Source: CAJGCS01 sp045589955 | GTDB taxonomy: Bacteria > Bacillota_I > Bacilli_A > ML615J-28 > CAG-313 | Assembly (NCBI GenBank): GCA_045589955.1 | Contig: JAZNQD010000006.1 | Coordinates: 1-58,333, forward strand | Reading direction: 5' to 3' | Length of the DNA stretch: 58,333 bases | Part shown: positions 23,729-32,775 of the stretch, one piece after another | Layout of the letters: each line of letters starts with the position of its first letter | Position numbering within the stretch: the stretch's first letter is position 1 | Position numbers and translations under genes: made by a program | The notes under the pieces: generated by a model | The model's database searches: none | What the model was told of the DNA's origin: nothing | Seen by the model: only the letters and a program-made list of their open reading frames with translations

Positions 23729-24700
23729 ATGATGATTAGAAATTTTAAACAAGATGATGTAACAAAGGTTGTTACTCTTTGGAATGAAAACACACAAAAC
23801 TATAAACCTTTCACTGAAGAATCGTTTACAAATCATGTATTAAAGCATCCTGACTTTAAAAATGAGGGTTTCTTTGTGTTAGAAAAAGATGAAGAAATTA
23901 TCGGCATAGCGCTTGGCTTAGTCCGTGAATATGAAATGAATATGGAAAATAAACCAGGATATATGCCATTGCTTCTAATTAAAAAAGAACATCGTCGTTT
24001 AGGTTATGCGAAGTTGTTACTTGAAAAAGTTGAAGAATATATTAAAAGCGTTGGAAAGAATAAAGTTCAAATAGGTTATAGAAGCACTCTTAACTTTCCT
24101 TGGTATATTCCAAACACGGAGAAACATGATCATGCAGGAGCGCCTGGTGCTTTTGTAAATAGTGATTTATATTTATTCTTAATCAACAATGAATATGTTG
24201 TTGTTGATCATCAAGATGCATTCCATTTAGATTTACCAAAATATGAAATGCCTTTAAAAGTTCAAGAAAAAATCAAAAGAAATGCAGATGAAGGATATGT
24301 TATTGAAACATATAAAGAAGGATTTCATTTCGGTTTAGATGCATTTTATGAAAAAATTAATGATGAAGCATTTAGTCGAGTTATCAAACAAAACTTATCT
24401 TTAGAAAAACCTAATCCTTTTTTAGTTATTTCTAAAGGAGGAGAAGTACTTGGTTGGACTGGTGCTATGTATACAGAAGAATCTGGTCGTGCCCATTTTG
24501 ATGGTATAGCTATTGCTCCTGAGGTTAGAGGACGTGGCCTTGGCCAAGCATTATGGTGCTCACTAGGAAAGTACTCAAAAGAACATGGTTCTAAATTCAT
24601 GACTTTCTTTACAGGAAGAACAAATCATGCTCGATATATATATTTAAAATCTGGATTTAAAATTATCCAAAGCTTTGCAATAATGGAAAAGGAGATATAA
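23729..24700 (+). CDS. Tandem GNAT acetyltransferase
   Basis: 323 residues with two GNAT folds. The first covers residues about 1-145, with acetyl-CoA loop-like LLIKKEHRRLGYAKLLLEKV. The second is about 165-323, with GIAIAPEVRGRGLGQALWCSL (split here), the classic R/QxxGxG/A motif. The arrangement resembles tandem-GNAT enzymes such as mycothiol synthase-like proteins and amino-sugar acetyltransferases. The substrate is unknown; neighbours suggest an amino sugar. A second ATG follows immediately (23732) and either could be used. The spacer to the next gene is one base. Confidence 0.8.
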   Translation: MMIRNFKQDDVTKVVTLWNENTQNYKPFTEESFTNHVLKHPDFKNEGFFVLEKDEEIIGIALGLVREYEMNMENKPGYMPLLLIKKEHRRLGYAKLLLEKVEEYIKSVGKNKVQIGYRSTLNFPWYIPNTEKHDHAGAPGAFVNSDLYLFLINNEYVVVDHQDAFHLDLPKYEMPLKVQEKIKRNADEGYVIETYKEGFHFGLDAFYEKINDEAFSRVIKQNLSLEKPNPFLVISKGGEVLGWTGAMYTEESGRAHFDGIAIAPEVRGRGLGQALWCSLGKYSKEHGSKFMTFFTGRTNHARYIYLKSGFKIIQSFAIMEKEI

Positions 24701-24701
24701 T

Positions 24702-25388
24702 ATGGCAAAAACAATTATGGCTATTGGCGGACACATTGGTGACGCTGAATTAACTGCTGGTGCATTAATGGCTAGCAATGCGGTAGATGGTGGTAAAAAT
24801 ATCACTGTTGCTCTTACTGCAGGTGAAAGAGGCAATCCACCGCACTTAACACCTCAAGAATATCGTGTACAAAAAGTAAAAGAAGCTGAAAGCTTCGCAA
24901 AAATGGTAAATGGTGAAGCAGTTGTTTTACCTTATTGTGATGGTGAACTTCCAAATGATGAAAAAGTAAGACGTGAAGTTGCTGAATTAATTATTAAATA
25001 TAAACCGAATGTAATTATCACACATTGGCATAGTGCGATGCATAAAGACCATAATGCAACACACTACATTGTTCAAGATGCTCAATTCTTAGCAAGTGTT
25101 GTTGGTAATGCTGAAGGTAAGAGACATTATGCTCCAGTTTATTTTGCAGAAAACTGGGAAGATGATAATGACTTCCAACCTTACATTTATGTTGATGTTA
25201 CAAAAGGCTTTGATCTTTGGTGTAAAGCATTACATGAACATTGGTTTGTAATGAATAGTAAAGATTTTAAATACTACGATTATTACACATCTTTAGCACG
25301 TTGTCGTGGTGCGTTATGCAAACGCCAATATGCAGAATGCTTTAACATTCTTCCACATCAAAAGAAGGTAATTAAAGATGAACTATAA
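24702..25388 (+). CDS. PIG-L/LmbE-family deacetylase
   Basis: 228 residues. The zinc/catalytic N-terminal motif reads GGHIGDAEL (H11, D14, E16), a variant of AHPDDE known in a subgroup of the family. HWHSAMHKDHNATH holds the second metal and catalytic His. The family removes acetyl from GlcNAc-type sugars (GlcNAc-PI, bacillithiol precursor, chitin oligosaccharides). Together with nagB and no visible nagA, a GlcNAc-oligomer deacetylase is plausible. No signal peptide. It starts behind AAAGGAGATATA and overlaps the next gene by 11 bases. Confidence 0.88.
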   Translation: MAKTIMAIGGHIGDAELTAGALMASNAVDGGKNITVALTAGERGNPPHLTPQEYRVQKVKEAESFAKMVNGEAVVLPYCDGELPNDEKVRREVAELIIKYKPNVIITHWHSAMHKDHNATHYIVQDAQFLASVVGNAEGKRHYAPVYFAENWEDDNDFQPYIYVDVTKGFDLWCKALHEHWFVMNSKDFKYYDYYTSLARCRGALCKRQYAECFNILPHQKKVIKDEL

Positions 25389-27906
25389 GAAGAAAGCTTT
25401 TAAAGGAATCTTTTTAAGCTTAATTGTTGTTCTTTCACTTTTTATTGTTTCATTAAGCTATGTATTTGCTGAAGTACAATATGTTAAAGTTTATGATAAA
25501 AATGGTGAAACTATAAAACACTATGGAAGTTTAAAAGATGTAGAAATGCCACGTGATTATTTTACTGCTGAGTATGAAATGCGTGGAGTTTGGGTAGCTA
25601 CAGTTTATAATATTGCTATTAGTAAACAAAATGGTGTTACTGATAAAGCTATTGACGCTTTTAAAGCAGAGTTCTTAACTATTTTAGATCGTATGGAAGA
25701 ATATAATATGAATACATTATATTTCCAAGTACGTCCTTCAAATGACGCTTTCTATAAATCTGAATTAAACCCATGGAGTCAGTTTCTTGCTGGTGCTGGT
25801 GTTGATCCAGGTTGGGATCCACTAGAATGGATGGTTAATGAAACACATAAAAGAGGGTTTGTCTTCCAATGCTGGATGAATGCATTTAGAGTAACGGTTT
25901 ATACTGTATTACCTAGCAATGAAGATATTGCTAGTGAATACACAAATGCTGAATTAGTTAAGTTTAAACACAATGCTTTAAATAAACTTGCAGATGGAAA
26001 CTTTGCTAAAGAAAATCCTGATTGTGTAGTTATGGGTGAATCTGATACAAGATTAATTCTAAACCCAAGTGATCCAAGAGTTCAAGATTTCTTAGTTGCT
26101 ACCGCAATGGAAATTGTTGAAAATTATGATGTTGATGGTTTCCATTTTGATGATTATTTCTACTTATCAGGTGGTGGAGGTGCTAACACTTTCAATGGAA
26201 ACTTTGCTGGTGGTAAAAATTATGATGAAACTCTAACTGGTAAAGATTGTCTAAATGATTTACCATGTTATGAAGCATATAAGAAAAATGATCCTGCTTA
26301 TGCTCATTTAGAAAAAGGATTGAATTTAGGTGATTTTAGACGTGCTAGTTTAAATCATATGATTAAGTCAATTAGAGAAGCTGTTGATGCTTATAACGCT
26401 GAACATAATGATGTTGTTGAGTTTGGTGCTAAACCAGCTGCGGTATGGCGTAGTAATATTCAATACTGTACTGAAAATGAATATCGTTGTGTTGAAAATG
26501 GTTCAAACACACATGCTTCTGCATATAGTTCTTATAATGACTTATTTGCTGATACCCTTACTTGGGTAAAAGAAGGATGGGTTGATTATATGGCTCCTCA
26601 AGTATATTATGGATTCTCTAGCCCAGAAGCTCCATATGCTGACATCGTTACTTGGTGGGCAGAACAAATTGAACAAGTTAATGAAATTAGAAGAGCTGAA
26701 GGTAAAAAAGATATTAAGTTATATATTGCTCATGGTATTTATAAATACCGTGACGATAAAAAACAATTTGCTTTATCAGGTGAAGTTAAAAACCAACTTT
26801 ATTTCAACCAAAAGTTTGACTCAATTGTTGGTTCAGCTTTCTATTCTTATGAAAACTTATATAAGTTTGTAGATAAAGTTCATGAAAATGGAATGAAACT
26901 TGTTAAGAAAACTTGGTCAGAAAAAGTAATCCCAATTCCTCTTGGTGAATATGATGCTAAAGGATTAATGGTTGATGACTTAAAGGTAAGAAATGCTAAA
27001 GGTTCTACATCATATTCATTAACATTTGATTTACTTGAAAATGCTAATGTCTATGCGGTATACAAAGTACCTAAAGGGCAAGAACTTAATACAAGTGATG
27101 TAACTCAAAGAGCAATCGTTGAATTTGAAGGATATCAAGAAGGTAAACAAATGAGTATTGTGATTAATGATTATGATGCAAACTATGATTACTATTTCAA
27201 AGTATTCTCAAAACGTTATCACTTATCTGATGAAACAATTAAAATTGATTTTAGTAAATCTGAAGAATATGTACCTTTAGTTGTTCAAGAATCAATTAAA
27301 CTTGAAGAATCTTATAAAACTTCAACAAATATTTCATTCTCTTTAACTTCTGAATATAAAGAAACTGGACAATTAAAATACGAAGTATATGTTGAATATG
27401 AGGGTGAAGAAAGATTAGTTGCTAGTGGTGATGTTGTTAATGATGCTATTAACGTAACTTGGAAGAGTTGGCCTTTCTCAAGTAAAGATAACCGAATTAA
27501 AGTAATATATTCTGATGGTGAAATTAGCGCTACAGTATACTCAAATTACTTTAATGTAGGAAGTTATTATAATATCTTCTATAATACAAGTGGATATGAT
27601 GTAACAGTTAACGGACCTACTTCTTATGAAGAAGGTGTTGGTGTTAGTAGTTTACCAACTTTAGATAATATTAAAATCTCTGATACTAGTACAGCAGTAT
27701 TTGAAGGTTGGTCAATAAATGGTCAAAAAATCACTGCGATTTCTGCATCACAAATTGGTGATATCGAACTTACTGCTTTATTTAAAGTTATTGATGAATC
27801 ACCAAAAGAAGCACCTAAAAAAGGATGTAAAAAGTCAGGAGCCGAAGTTGCGATTTCAATCTTATCACTTGCATCTATCGCTGTATTATTAGTTAGAAAA
27901 AAATAG
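25378..27906 (+). CDS. Exported GHL10 glycoside hydrolase with Cys-type C-terminal anchor (paralogue 1)
   Basis: 842 residues. Signal peptide at residues 1-31 (cleavage near VFA). Residues about 60-510 form the GHL10/DUF187 TIM barrel: EYEMRGVWVATVYNIAI, FQVRPSNDAFY, LNPWSQFLAGAGVDPGWDPLEWM and DVDGFHFDDYFY with likely active-site acidic residues. Fn3-like and InlB-like modules follow (FEGWSINGQKITAISASQIG), then PKKGCKKSGAE (Cys817), a hydrophobic helix and RKK. The E. coli family member DigH cleaves peptidoglycan glycan strands lacking peptides, so cell-wall glycan is the best-founded substrate guess. It is the last gene of the tyrS run, with a terminator behind it. Confidence 0.88.
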   Translation: MNYKKKAFKGIFLSLIVVLSLFIVSLSYVFAEVQYVKVYDKNGETIKHYGSLKDVEMPRDYFTAEYEMRGVWVATVYNIAISKQNGVTDKAIDAFKAEFLTILDRMEEYNMNTLYFQVRPSNDAFYKSELNPWSQFLAGAGVDPGWDPLEWMVNETHKRGFVFQCWMNAFRVTVYTVLPSNEDIASEYTNAELVKFKHNALNKLADGNFAKENPDCVVMGESDTRLILNPSDPRVQDFLVATAMEIVENYDVDGFHFDDYFYLSGGGGANTFNGNFAGGKNYDETLTGKDCLNDLPCYEAYKKNDPAYAHLEKGLNLGDFRRASLNHMIKSIREAVDAYNAEHNDVVEFGAKPAAVWRSNIQYCTENEYRCVENGSNTHASAYSSYNDLFADTLTWVKEGWVDYMAPQVYYGFSSPEAPYADIVTWWAEQIEQVNEIRRAEGKKDIKLYIAHGIYKYRDDKKQFALSGEVKNQLYFNQKFDSIVGSAFYSYENLYKFVDKVHENGMKLVKKTWSEKVIPIPLGEYDAKGLMVDDLKVRNAKGSTSYSLTFDLLENANVYAVYKVPKGQELNTSDVTQRAIVEFEGYQEGKQMSIVINDYDANYDYYFKVFSKRYHLSDETIKIDFSKSEEYVPLVVQESIKLEESYKTSTNISFSLTSEYKETGQLKYEVYVEYEGEERLVASGDVVNDAINVTWKSWPFSSKDNRIKVIYSDGEISATVYSNYFNVGSYYNIFYNTSGYDVTVNGPTSYEEGVGVSSLPTLDNIKISDTSTAVFEGWSINGQKITAISASQIGDIELTALFKVIDESPKEAPKKGCKKSGAEVAISILSLASIAVLLVRKK

Positions 27907-27912
27907 CAAAAT

Positions 27913-27944
27913 AAAGACCTAGAATTTACTAGGTCTTTTGTTTT
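27913..27944 (+). terminator. Terminator of the tyrS-GHL10 operon
   Basis: AAAGACCTAG / CTAGGTCTTT stem, six-base loop, followed by T-rich sequence. Confidence 0.9.
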
Positions 27945-27953
27945 ACAAATGGA

Positions 27954-27982
27954 TTGAAAAAATTACGTATTTATATTATAAT
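27954..27982 (+). promoter_or_regulatory. Promoter of the dipeptidase-GHL10 operon
   Basis: TTGAAA (27954-27959), 17 bases, TATAAT (27977-27982). Confidence 0.8.
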
Positions 27983-28012
27983 ATAATTAGAGTAATAACA
28001 AGGAGACGAAAA

Positions 28013-28912
28013 ATGAACAAAATATATGATACTCATAGTGATATTTTTCATAACCTTTATGAAAGAACAGAACAAAATGTTCAAGATCCGTTTAAAGAAT
28101 ACCATTTAGAAAACCTTACAAAAGGTAATGTTCATGGTGGCATTTGGGTCGTATATGGTGATAAAGATTTTGATGTCTATGATGCATACAAAAAAGCCTT
28201 AATAGCTTTTGAACCATATAAAGAAAAATATGATGTTGTGTTAGGCCTTGAAGGTTTAAGAAATGTTCATACTTTAGAAGATTTCAAAAAAATGTATGAT
28301 CTTGGAGTAAGACATAGTAGTCTTACATGGAATGAAGCAAATCACCTTGCAACTGGTGTAGTGGGAGATAAGGATAGAGGTTTAACTGATCTAGGTAGAC
28401 AGTTTTTGGATTTTATGAAAGAACATAAGATGATTATTGATGTATCACATCTTAATGTTAAAAGCTTCTATGATGTTGTTGAATATGTAAATGATATAGT
28501 AATTGCTAGTCATTCAAACGCATATACTCTTTGTAATCACCGAAGAAATTTAAATGATGATCAGTTAAGAAAATTAAAAGAAGTTGGAGGATATGTCGGA
28601 GTCGTATCAGCTCGTAATTTTGTATCAAGTAGTGATACAAGAAAAACTGTTGCAGGACTTGTTGATCACATTGAATATATTGCTAAGTTTATCGGTATTG
28701 ATCATGTCATGCTTGGCTTAGATATGATGGACTATTTAGATGACTTTAATGATCACAATTCAAATCTTGATGACTTAGCAACTCATGCACAGGCACCGAA
28801 TGTCATTAAAGAAATGCGTAATCGTGGATTTAGCGAAGAAGATATTAATAAGGTAACAAACGAAAACTATAAAAATTTATTAAAGAAAGTAGGAGTGAAC
28901 AATGAAAAATAG
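28013..28912 (+). CDS. Peptidase M19 family dipeptidase
   Basis: 299 residues from the ATG at 28013, which follows AAGGAGACG; the longer frame starts inside the promoter. It is a zinc amidohydrolase-fold dipeptidase. The N-terminal metal motif is YDTHSDI (D6, H8, D10), followed by LGLEGL (bridging Glu), IIDVSHLN, IASHSNAYTLCNHRRN and HVMLGLDMMD. No signal peptide, so it acts in the cytoplasm. Family members cleave L-D or D-D dipeptides; wall-derived stem-peptide fragments would fit this locus. It overlaps the following GHL10 gene by 11 bases. Confidence 0.9.
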   Translation: MNKIYDTHSDIFHNLYERTEQNVQDPFKEYHLENLTKGNVHGGIWVVYGDKDFDVYDAYKKALIAFEPYKEKYDVVLGLEGLRNVHTLEDFKKMYDLGVRHSSLTWNEANHLATGVVGDKDRGLTDLGRQFLDFMKEHKMIIDVSHLNVKSFYDVVEYVNDIVIASHSNAYTLCNHRRNLNDDQLRKLKEVGGYVGVVSARNFVSSSDTRKTVAGLVDHIEYIAKFIGIDHVMLGLDMMDYLDDFNDHNSNLDDLATHAQAPNVIKEMRNRGFSEEDINKVTNENYKNLLKKVGVNNEK

Positions 28913-31304
28913 ATTTATTAAAACTATTGTTTGTGCTTTTCTATTTGCAATGATTGCTTTTGGAACTTTCCAAACAGCTAAAGCATGGGATGGTATTAGC
29001 ACATTAAACCCATACACACCAGAAATGGTTGAAATGCGTGCAGTTTGGGTAGCAACAGTTTCAAACATCGACTTTGGAAAACAAGATGGAACAAGCGAAG
29101 CTGCAATCAATGATTGGAAAGCAAGATATTTAAAAGTGTTAGATAATTCAGAAGCTAAAAACTTAAATACAATTATCTTTCAAATTAGACCAAATAATGA
29201 TGCTTTCTATCCTTCTAAATATAACCCTTGGAGCGAATATTTAGCAGGCTATGGTGTTGACCCTGGATGGGATCCACTTGAATGGATGTTAGAGGTTACT
29301 CATGCAAGAGGAATGGAATTCCATGCATGGTTAAACCCTTATCGTACATCTACGGCTGCATTAAGCTTTGATTATAAAGAACCAGTTCAAGGAACAACAG
29401 GCGAACAAATTGTTGACTATGATCAAGATGCATTAGATGCATATAAAGATAAATTCTTTGGTTCATTAAAAACAAAAGCCGAAGCAAATGGTTCTACATA
29501 TGACAACCCAATCTTTGGAGAACATATGCATTATGATGTTGTATTAGGTGCAGAAGATAAATTTGTTTTAAATCCGGCATCAGACCGAGTATTAGAACAT
29601 TTAAATAATACAATTACTGAACTTGTTGAAAATTATGATATTGATGGTATCCACTTCGATGATTACTTCTATCCAAATGATACAGTTTATCGTGGTTCAA
29701 AAGCTGAATTAAAAGGTTATACATTCTCAACAGAACCTTATCGTGATATGGAAGATTACAAAAAATATCAAGCAAATGGTGGAGAATTATCAATTTATAA
29801 TTGGCGTAGACATAATATTGATACATTAATTAAAAACTTAAGTGATATCATTCGTGATTTAAATGCTAAAAAAGAAGTTAAGTGTGCATTTGGCGTAAGC
29901 CCATGTGCTAGATGGGCTCCAAATGAAAGTTGTACAGCCTTTGAACGTGGTGCTGAAGGTGGTATGGGCAATGACTGTAATAACTACTATGCATATTCGG
30001 ATTTATTTGCAGACACAAGAAAATGGGCATTAGAAGAATGGATTGATTATATTGTTCCTCAATGCTATACAAACTTAGATAGTGGCTACGCAGAAATTGT
30101 TTCTTGGTGGAGTAGAACTCTTAAAAATTCAAATACAAAATTATATATCGGTCAAGGTATTTATCAAACTGATACATGGTTAAAGAAAGACAAAAATGCA
30201 AAACTTGAAATGCTTTATCAAGTAAGATATAATCAAAGCTTTGATTACCGTGTTGATGGCTATTTCTTCTATAACTATACTTCAGTAATTAAAGGTAATA
30301 GCCAAACTGCGATGAATACTTTATCAAATGGTATTTGGAAGAGAAATACATTAACTCCTACTTATGCTGCATATGATTACAAATCAACAGTTAAGGGAGA
30401 TATTGAAATAACAGAAATTATCGAAACTGCATCAGATACACTAGTGGTAACTTTTAAAGAAGTAGAAGATGCTAAAGCATACTTATTGAAAGAATATACA
30501 AGTGATGTTTCTGAATTAGATTTTACTGACGGAAAATATGTTGATTTAGTACTAGCTGGACATAATCAAATTGAATTTAAACCAACTGAAGGAAAACAAT
30601 ATGTCTTAGTTCCGGTTGCTATGGATAACACAATTCAAACAAACTATACAAAAGTAGATCTTGGTATGGTTGTTAGAAATAATGTACCAACTGTATCAAT
30701 TGAAGAAATTCCAACTGAAGTATTATCTGGAACAAATTTAGATGTTAAGATTACTATTGAAGATACAGATAACAATGTCTTCGATTATGAAATTTATATT
30801 GCTCTTGATTCAGATGAATTTACTAAAGTTTCATCTGGTACTATCCAAGGGTATGAAATCACTTATACTTGGAAAACATATATTATTGCTCAAGAAAATA
30901 TTCGTTTCAAAGTTATAGTTAATGATGGAAAAGATGTAGCAAGTGTTATTAGTAATACATTTGCAACAGTCGAAAAAGCTTTACCAAAAGTATGGAATAT
31001 TACTTATAACCTAGATGGTGGTTCAATTAGTAATGCTCCAACAACATATGAAGAAGGAAAAGGAACTTCTCTTGTAAACCCTACTAAAGAAGGATATACA
31101 TTTACAGGTTGGAAACTAAATGGCGAAAATATAAGCGAAATTAGTGCATCACAATCAGGCGATATTGAATTAGTAGCAACATGGAAACAAAATGAACAAG
31201 CAAATCCTGCTCCTAAAAAAGGGTGCAAAAAATCAAGCGCAGAACTTGTAGTTTCTACATTAACTGCATTCTCACTTGCAGTATTAATTTTAAAGAAAAA
31301 ATAG
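28902..31304 (+). CDS. Exported GHL10 glycoside hydrolase with Cys-type C-terminal anchor (paralogue 2)
   Basis: 800 residues. Signal peptide ends near AKA (residues 1-28). The GHL10 barrel covers about 40-490 (MRAVWVATVSNIDFG, FQIRPNNDAFYPSKYNPWSE, DIDGIHFDDYFYP, FGVSPCARW). Beta-sandwich modules follow. Then comes an InlB-type repeat (GYTFTGWKLNGENISEISAS) that closely matches the same place in paralogue 1. The tail is PKKGCKKSSAE (Cys775), a hydrophobic helix and KKK. It is coupled to the dipeptidase gene upstream and lies 9 bases before paralogue 3. The divergent core but similar tail suggests an old duplication with different linkage specificity. Confidence 0.88.
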   Translation: MKNRFIKTIVCAFLFAMIAFGTFQTAKAWDGISTLNPYTPEMVEMRAVWVATVSNIDFGKQDGTSEAAINDWKARYLKVLDNSEAKNLNTIIFQIRPNNDAFYPSKYNPWSEYLAGYGVDPGWDPLEWMLEVTHARGMEFHAWLNPYRTSTAALSFDYKEPVQGTTGEQIVDYDQDALDAYKDKFFGSLKTKAEANGSTYDNPIFGEHMHYDVVLGAEDKFVLNPASDRVLEHLNNTITELVENYDIDGIHFDDYFYPNDTVYRGSKAELKGYTFSTEPYRDMEDYKKYQANGGELSIYNWRRHNIDTLIKNLSDIIRDLNAKKEVKCAFGVSPCARWAPNESCTAFERGAEGGMGNDCNNYYAYSDLFADTRKWALEEWIDYIVPQCYTNLDSGYAEIVSWWSRTLKNSNTKLYIGQGIYQTDTWLKKDKNAKLEMLYQVRYNQSFDYRVDGYFFYNYTSVIKGNSQTAMNTLSNGIWKRNTLTPTYAAYDYKSTVKGDIEITEIIETASDTLVVTFKEVEDAKAYLLKEYTSDVSELDFTDGKYVDLVLAGHNQIEFKPTEGKQYVLVPVAMDNTIQTNYTKVDLGMVVRNNVPTVSIEEIPTEVLSGTNLDVKITIEDTDNNVFDYEIYIALDSDEFTKVSSGTIQGYEITYTWKTYIIAQENIRFKVIVNDGKDVASVISNTFATVEKALPKVWNITYNLDGGSISNAPTTYEEGKGTSLVNPTKEGYTFTGWKLNGENISEISASQSGDIELVATWKQNEQANPAPKKGCKKSSAELVVSTLTAFSLAVLILKKK

Positions 31305-31313
31305 AGGAAGAAT

Positions 31314-32582
31314 ATGAAACTTAAAAAATATACTCAAGAAGGTGAATTTGTTAAATATTGGCATAATGGTGAAGATATTGATGTGCCTGAATTTATTTAT
31401 CGTGAAGAAGACATGCGTGCTGCTTGGGTATCAAATGTTGCAAATATTGATACTCCAAGGGGATTAAGTGAAGAAGATTATAAAAAAGCTTTAGTACGAA
31501 TTATTGAAACAGCTGCTGAATATAATATGAATGCATTAGTATTCCAAGTTCGTCCAACTAATGATGCTTATTATCCTTCAAAGTTAAATCCATGGTCTCG
31601 CTTTATAACTGGTGTTGAAGGCCAAGATCCTGGGTTTGATGTCTTACAATTTGTTATTGATGAAGCTAATAAACATGGTATTCGTATTCATGCGTGGATG
31701 AATCCATACCGTGTTGGTATGAAACCAATCGATGAATTTGGTTCTAAAGAAGCATATTTAGAAACATTACATGAAAATAACTGGGCTAGACTTCATCCTG
31801 AACATACTATCTTAGATGGATTAAATAAAGTAATTTTATCTCCTTCTCATCCTGAGGTAATTAAGTTTGTTACTGATACAATTATGGAAGTTGTAAACAA
31901 CTATGATGTTGATGGTGTACATATCGATGACTATTTCTATCCTTATGCTAAAATCACAGATGAAGCTGAAAAAGAAGACTATTTGAAATATCGTGAAAGC
32001 GAAAATCAATCAATGGATGATTTTAGAAGAATGAATGTAGATAAGATGATTAAGAGTGTACATGATGCTATGAAAAATTCGCTTAACAAAAAAGGAAATA
32101 AAATCGAATTTGGTATTAGCCCATTTGCAATTTATCGTTCACATATTTCAATTGATCCTGAAACAGGTTGGGAAAAAGGGTCATATCATTCTAAGGGAGT
32201 GCTTCAATGTTACTTAGAATTATACTCTGATATCTATCGTTGGATGAAAGAAGGATGGATTGACTATGTCGTTCCACAATTATATTTCCCATTTGAAAGA
32301 AAAGATGTAACATATCATGACTTAACAATGTGGTGGTCAAATATTGCCAAAGAAACAAATACTAAACTATATACTGGTAATGCAATTTATCAAATGGGTG
32401 CTCAAGATAAAGCTGAATGGGCAAACCCTGAGGAAATTAAAAACCAATTATCTTTTAACAGTCAATTTGATAATATCAAAGGTAGCGTCTTCTTTACTTT
32501 TAGAGATTTCTTTAAAGGTGAAAATGAAGTTAAAAATGCTGCATTAGACACAGTAAAAGAACTTTGGTGCAAGAAAAATTAA
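31314..32582 (+). CDS. Cytoplasmic GHL10 glycoside hydrolase (paralogue 3)
   Basis: 422 residues containing only the GHL10 barrel: DMRAAWVSNVANIDT, FQVRPTNDAYYPSKLNPWSR, HAWMNPYRVG, DVDGVHIDDYFYPYA and FGISPFAIYR. No signal peptide, no accessory domains and no anchor, unlike the two neighbours. It probably finishes imported fragments in the cytoplasm, while the paralogues work outside. It starts 9 bases after paralogue 2 with AGAGGAAGAAT, and ends the operon with a strong hairpin. Confidence 0.88.
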   Translation: MKLKKYTQEGEFVKYWHNGEDIDVPEFIYREEDMRAAWVSNVANIDTPRGLSEEDYKKALVRIIETAAEYNMNALVFQVRPTNDAYYPSKLNPWSRFITGVEGQDPGFDVLQFVIDEANKHGIRIHAWMNPYRVGMKPIDEFGSKEAYLETLHENNWARLHPEHTILDGLNKVILSPSHPEVIKFVTDTIMEVVNNYDVDGVHIDDYFYPYAKITDEAEKEDYLKYRESENQSMDDFRRMNVDKMIKSVHDAMKNSLNKKGNKIEFGISPFAIYRSHISIDPETGWEKGSYHSKGVLQCYLELYSDIYRWMKEGWIDYVVPQLYFPFERKDVTYHDLTMWWSNIAKETNTKLYTGNAIYQMGAQDKAEWANPEEIKNQLSFNSQFDNIKGSVFFTFRDFFKGENEVKNAALDTVKELWCKKN

Positions 32583-32588
32583 AAAAAA

Positions 32589-32625
32589 TGAAGTGAATTT
32601 TCTAATGAAAATTCACTTTTTTATT
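32589..32625 (+). terminator. Terminator of the dipeptidase-GHL10 operon
   Basis: AAGTGAATTTTC / GAAAATTCACTT perfect 12-base stem, TAAT loop, then TTTTTTATTTT. Confidence 0.93.
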
Positions 32626-32695
32626 TTCATTTTTTAGTTTGGCTTTAGTTTTATAAATTAATTAAAAAATAGTTGTTCATTTTAAGTTATTTGAC

Positions 32696-32724
32696 TTGAA
32701 TAAAAACGCTTTCTTTGGTATAAT
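32696..32724 (+). promoter_or_regulatory. Promoter of the GH20-ABC-nagB run
   Basis: TTGAAT (32696-32701), 17 bases, TATAAT (32719-32724) with TGG extension, about 50 bases before the GH20 start. It is the only clear promoter I find for the 25 kb that follow. Confidence 0.8.
32700..32714 (+). promoter_or_regulatory. cre-like operator (CcpA/LacI-type)
   Basis: ATAAAAACGCTTTCT matches the cre consensus WTGNAANCGNWNNCW at every defined position except the G. It lies between the -35 and -10 elements, a position that should repress when bound. Candidate binder: the LacI-family protein at 20123 or a CcpA encoded elsewhere. Confidence 0.6.
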
Positions 32725-32775
32725 AAGTATATCATAGACGAGTATGCTTATTTGACGTGAAAGGAGGAAGAAAAT

